Shown here piece by piece: positions 61,492 to 64,000 of a stretch of DNA of 64,000 bases (position 1 is the stretch's first letter; every line of letters starts with the position of its first letter). This stretch comes from Bradyrhizobium sp. PSBB068. GTDB lineage: Bacteria; Pseudomonadota; Alphaproteobacteria; Rhizobiales; Xanthobacteraceae. The position numbers and the translations under genes were made by a program. The stretch is taken from positions 930,001-994,000 of the forward strand of contig CP069300.1 in NCBI GenBank assembly GCA_016839165.1, given 5' to 3'. A model generated the notes under the pieces. It was not told the DNA's origin, did not search any database, and was given only the letters and a program-made list of their open reading frames with translations.

Positions 61492-63309
61492 CTACCGCCG
61501 CCCGAACAGCTTCTCGATGTCGCTGAGCTTCAATTCGACATAGGTCGGTCGGCCGTGGTTGCACTGGCCGGAGTTCGGCGTGTCTTCCATCTCGCGCAGC
61601 AGCGCGTTCATCTCTTCCGGCTTGAGGCGTCGCCCGGCGCGGACCGAGCCGTGGCAGGCCATGGTGGCGGCGACATGCATCAGGCGGCGCTCCAGCGGCA
61701 GCGCCTCGTCCCACTCGGCCATGTGTTCGGCGAGGTCGCGCAACAGGCCGGCCGCGTTGGTCTTGCCGAGCAGCGAGGGCGTCTCGCGCACGGCGATGGC
61801 GCCGGGACCGAAGGAGTCGATCGCAAGCCCGAACGAGGCCAGCTCCTCGGCACGATCGTGCAGCTTCTCGACGGTGGCCTCGTCGAGTTCGACGATCTCG
61901 GGGATCAGCAGGATCTGCCGCTGCACGCCGTTCTTCGCTAGCGAGGCTTTCAGTCTCTCATAGACGATGCGTTCATGCGCCGCGTGCTGGTCGACCACGA
62001 TGAGGCCGTCGCGGGTCTGCGAGACGATATAGGTCTCGTGGATCTGGGTGCGCGCGGCCCCCAGCGGGCGGTCGAGCAGATCGGGAGCTGGCGCCGCCTC
62101 GAAGCGGACATCGGCGGTCGGCGCGCCGACGTCGAAGGCGGCCTGTCCGGGCTCGGTGAAGGCCGTCGCCGCAGCGCTCTCGAAGCCGCGCATCGGACCA
62201 GCCGGATAGGACGGCGAGCTGCGCCAGTCCCAATTGCCTGGACGCGGTGGCGTGAACGCAGGGCGGAACGCCTGCAACGTTGCGCCGTCGGCGGTGTTGG
62301 CCGCGGTGCGCCGGCCTTCGCGCGCAAGACCGTCCTTCAGCGCATGCACGATCAGCGCGCGCACCAGGCCGGCGTTGCGGAAGCGCACCTCGGTCTTGGC
62401 CGGATGCACGTTGGCGTCGACCTCTTGCGGGTCGCAGCTCACGAACAGCGCCACGACGGGATGGCGGTCGCGCGGCAGATAGTCGGAATAGGCCGCGCGC
62501 ACTGCGCCGAGGATCAGCTTGTCGCGCACCGGACGGCCGTTGACGAACAGATATTGCCCGAGCGCGTTGGCGCGGGTCAACGACGGGGCGGCGGCAAAGC
62601 CCTCGACCACGACGCCTTCGCGCTCGGATCGCACCTCGATCGCGCTGGCGCGGAAATCCGCGCCGAGGATATCGCCGAGCCGGGTCAGCCGGCCGGCCGC
62701 ACCGGGCAGGGCGGCCGCCCAGGTCACCGGCGCGCGCTCTTCGCCGGCCAGCGTGAAGGCGATGTCGGGGCGCGCCATGCCGAGCCGCCGCACCACTTCG
62801 CGGATCGCCTCCGCCTCGGTGCGGTCGGTCTTGAGGAATTTCAGCCGCGCCGGCGTCGCATAAAACAGCTCGTTGACCTCGACGCGGGTGCCCTGGCCGA
62901 GCGCGGCCGGCATGATCTCCGATTTCTCGCCGCCTTCGACCGACAGCGACCAGGCGTGCGGCTCGCTGGCGTGGCGCGTCGTGATGCCGAGCTTGGCCAC
63001 GGCGCCGATCGAGGGCAGCGCCTCGCCGCGGAACCCGAGTGTGCGGATGCGCAACAGGTCTTCGTCGTCGAGCTTGGAGGTGGCGTGGCGGTCGACCGCG
63101 AGCGCGAGGTCTGAGCGGGTCATGCCGCCGCCGTCGTCGGTGATGCCGATCCGCCGCCGCCCGCCGCCATCGGTGAACACGTCGATCCGGCTCGCGCCGG
63201 CGTCGATCGCGTTCTCGACCAGCTCCTTGACCACGCTCGCAGGGCGTTCGACCACTTCGCCGGCGGCGATGCGGTTGACGAGCTGTTCGGGAAGCTGGCG
63301 GACGGGCAT
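61492..63309 (-). CDS. mutL: DNA mismatch repair protein MutL with endonuclease motif
   Basis: A 605-residue GHKL ATPase. N-terminal LPEQLVNRIAAGEVVERPASVVKELVENAIDAGA, TDDGGGM and GFRGEALPSIGAV form the ATP site. The C-terminal domain has DQHAAHERIVYE, the DQHA(X)2E(X)4E metal motif of nicking MutL proteins, then ACHGSVRAG and QCNHGRPT. No mutH is seen, in agreement with nicking by MutL itself. Start 63309 (MPVRQLPEQL) was preferred. Confidence 0.95.
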   Translation of the reverse strand: MPVRQLPEQLVNRIAAGEVVERPASVVKELVENAIDAGASRIDVFTDGGGRRRIGITDDGGGMTRSDLALAVDRHATSKLDDEDLLRIRTLGFRGEALPSIGAVAKLGITTRHASEPHAWSLSVEGGEKSEIMPAALGQGTRVEVNELFYATPARLKFLKTDRTEAEAIREVVRRLGMARPDIAFTLAGEERAPVTWAAALPGAAGRLTRLGDILGADFRASAIEVRSEREGVVVEGFAAAPSLTRANALGQYLFVNGRPVRDKLILGAVRAAYSDYLPRDRHPVVALFVSCDPQEVDANVHPAKTEVRFRNAGLVRALIVHALKDGLAREGRRTAANTADGATLQAFRPAFTPPRPGNWDWRSSPSYPAGPMRGFESAAATAFTEPGQAAFDVGAPTADVRFEAAPAPDLLDRPLGAARTQIHETYIVSQTRDGLIVVDQHAAHERIVYERLKASLAKNGVQRQILLIPEIVELDEATVEKLHDRAEELASFGLAIDSFGPGAIAVRETPSLLGKTNAAGLLRDLAEHMAEWDEALPLERRLMHVAATMACHGSVRAGRRLKPEEMNALLREMEDTPNSGQCNHGRPTYVELKLSDIEKLFGRR

Positions 63310-63541
63310 GAATTGCGCGATCGGACACGGATTCGAGGTTCGGCGGCATTCTAGTCGGCTGGCCGGCCAAATGCATGGGGCGGTCCGCGAATGGCTGCCT
63401 TTTACTGGGGATGGAGCCGGCCTATCGCCTTGAAGACGCTCACCTTCGCGTGTGCATCGGCTACGCCCTACGTGGCGATTGTGGGGTCCCACGGGCGGGT
63501 ATATCGTTTAGAAAAATTATAATCCGATCGGGAGGATAGCT

Positions 63542-63853
63542 ATGTGCCATTTGTTCTCGCACCAGCCGCAGCGCAATTATGAGTCGCAGACCCGGTCGCT
63601 GCGGATCGGCGGTCACTGCACCTCGATCCGGCTGGAAATGTCGTTCTGGGATACGCTGGAGGAGATCGCGGCGAAAGAGGGGATGAGCGTCGCCAAGTTC
63701 GTTACCACGCTCTATGGCGAAGTCCTCGACCACCATGGCGAGGTCAACAATTTCGCATCGCTGCTGCGGTGCTGCTGCCTGATCTATCGCTCGCAGAGCA
63801 CAGCTGCGGTGCCCGAATTCCGGGGCCAGCCGATCCTCGACGCCGCGGAATAA
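63542..63853 (+). CDS. Ribbon-helix-helix domain protein
   Basis: A 103-residue protein with RSLRIGGHCTSIRLEMSFWDTLEEIAAKEGMSVAKFVTTLYGEV, an RHH_4 DNA-binding fold. The C-terminal half contains LLRCCCLIYRSQ, three adjacent cysteines. GGAGG lies shortly before the ATG. Probably a transcriptional repressor; target unknown. Confidence 0.85.
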   Translation: MCHLFSHQPQRNYESQTRSLRIGGHCTSIRLEMSFWDTLEEIAAKEGMSVAKFVTTLYGEVLDHHGEVNNFASLLRCCCLIYRSQSTAAVPEFRGQPILDAAE

Positions 63854-63875
63854 CCTTTCGGATTCATCGCGCAGA

Positions 63876-63904
63876 AAAACGGCCTTGTCCTGTTGGGCAA
63901 GGCC
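63876..63904 (-). terminator. Terminator of the minus-strand gene entering at the right edge
   Basis: CGGCCTTG (63880-63887) pairs with CAAGGCCG (63898-63904 plus one) across a 10-base loop; on the minus strand GTTTTTC follows. Confidence 0.6.
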
Positions 63905-63935
63905 GCTTCAGTGAGAGGGGAACTGTAGTTTCTTG

Positions 63936-64000
63936 CTAGATCTCCTTGCGCTGCATCGCGCCGGCGATGTGGTCGGCCTGCCGGATCGCCAGCGACACGA
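63936..64000 (-). CDS. 3' end of a gene cut by the window edge
   Basis: On the minus strand a frame ending in TAG at 63936-63938 gives the C-terminus VSLAIRQADHIAGAMQRKEI. Thirty or so bases after it is a terminator. Too little is visible to name the product. Confidence 0.5.
   Translation of the reverse strand, partial: VSLAIRQADHIAGAMQRKEI

Overview
The window looks like an ordinary chromosomal segment of an alphaproteobacterium of the Bradyrhizobium/Rhodopseudomonas group. The evidence is strong GC bias at third codon positions, a TorF-type porin, a SbmA/BacA-like ABC protein, DUF4170, DUF2093 and DUF2076 proteins, a glycolate oxidase glcD/glcE/glcF set, a CIRCE-controlled groESL operon, an alphaproteobacterial lipid A/Kdo cluster, and many short palindromic intergenic repeats of the kind common in that group. 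I see no tRNA, rRNA, CRISPR array, transposase, prophage or recognised defence island.

Layout. 1-6.1 kb: the 3' part of a protein joining a trypsin-like GDSG motif to an S1/P1-nuclease-like domain, a Cys-rich secreted protein, YbaK and a type II haloacid dehalogenase, an amidohydrolase, rpmJ, a TPR protein and an unlisted 58-residue small protein. 6.4-16.8 kb: a membrane-anchored alpha/beta hydrolase, pyruvate oxidase (poxB), a cytochrome c, and glcD separated from glcEF by an acyltransferase, a monooxygenase-fold protein and an ArsR regulator. 17-28.7 kb: a histone-H1-like protein, a porin, a BacA-like ABC protein, lactate permease, an Ada-type regulator, a thioesterase, and a MarR/monooxygenase divergent pair around a perfect operator-like palindrome. 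28.8-35.1 kb: groEL/groES with a palindromic repeat between them, a lipoprotein, a CheZ-like phosphatase, an L,D-transpeptidase and a DUF2076 protein.

35.2-43.3 kb: a YdjC/HpnK deacetylase coupled to a polyprenyl-phosphate glycosyltransferase, hisG/hisZ, rsmE, a secreted protein and ubiA. 43.6-49.5 kb: the cell-envelope operon pmbA, an inositol-phosphatase-like gene, DUF4170, a DUF374 acyltransferase, waaA and lpxK, with overlapping genes and mostly non-ATG starts. 49.6-57.9 kb: a dienelactone-hydrolase-like protein lacking its nucleophile, xseA, a small membrane-protein/regulator operon with its own palindromic operator, purD, an acyl-CoA dehydrogenase divergent from a fluoroacetate-dehalogenase homologue with one changed catalytic arginine, and tadA. 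58-64 kb: rluB with a very long Arg/Asp/Gly-rich N-terminus, rsmD, a TPR-like protein, mutL, a ribbon-helix-helix protein and the 3' end of one more gene.

Most of the content is housekeeping: two- and three-carbon acid oxidation (poxB, glcDEF, lldP), protein folding, envelope biogenesis, RNA modification and DNA repair. I found no clear new multi-gene system. The best leads are the protease/nuclease fusion, the fluoroacetate dehalogenase homologue with R114 replaced by Gly, the Ser-less dienelactone hydrolase, the autoregulated-looking membrane-protein operon at 52.2-53.6 kb, and repeats that sit inside operons or supply stop codons.
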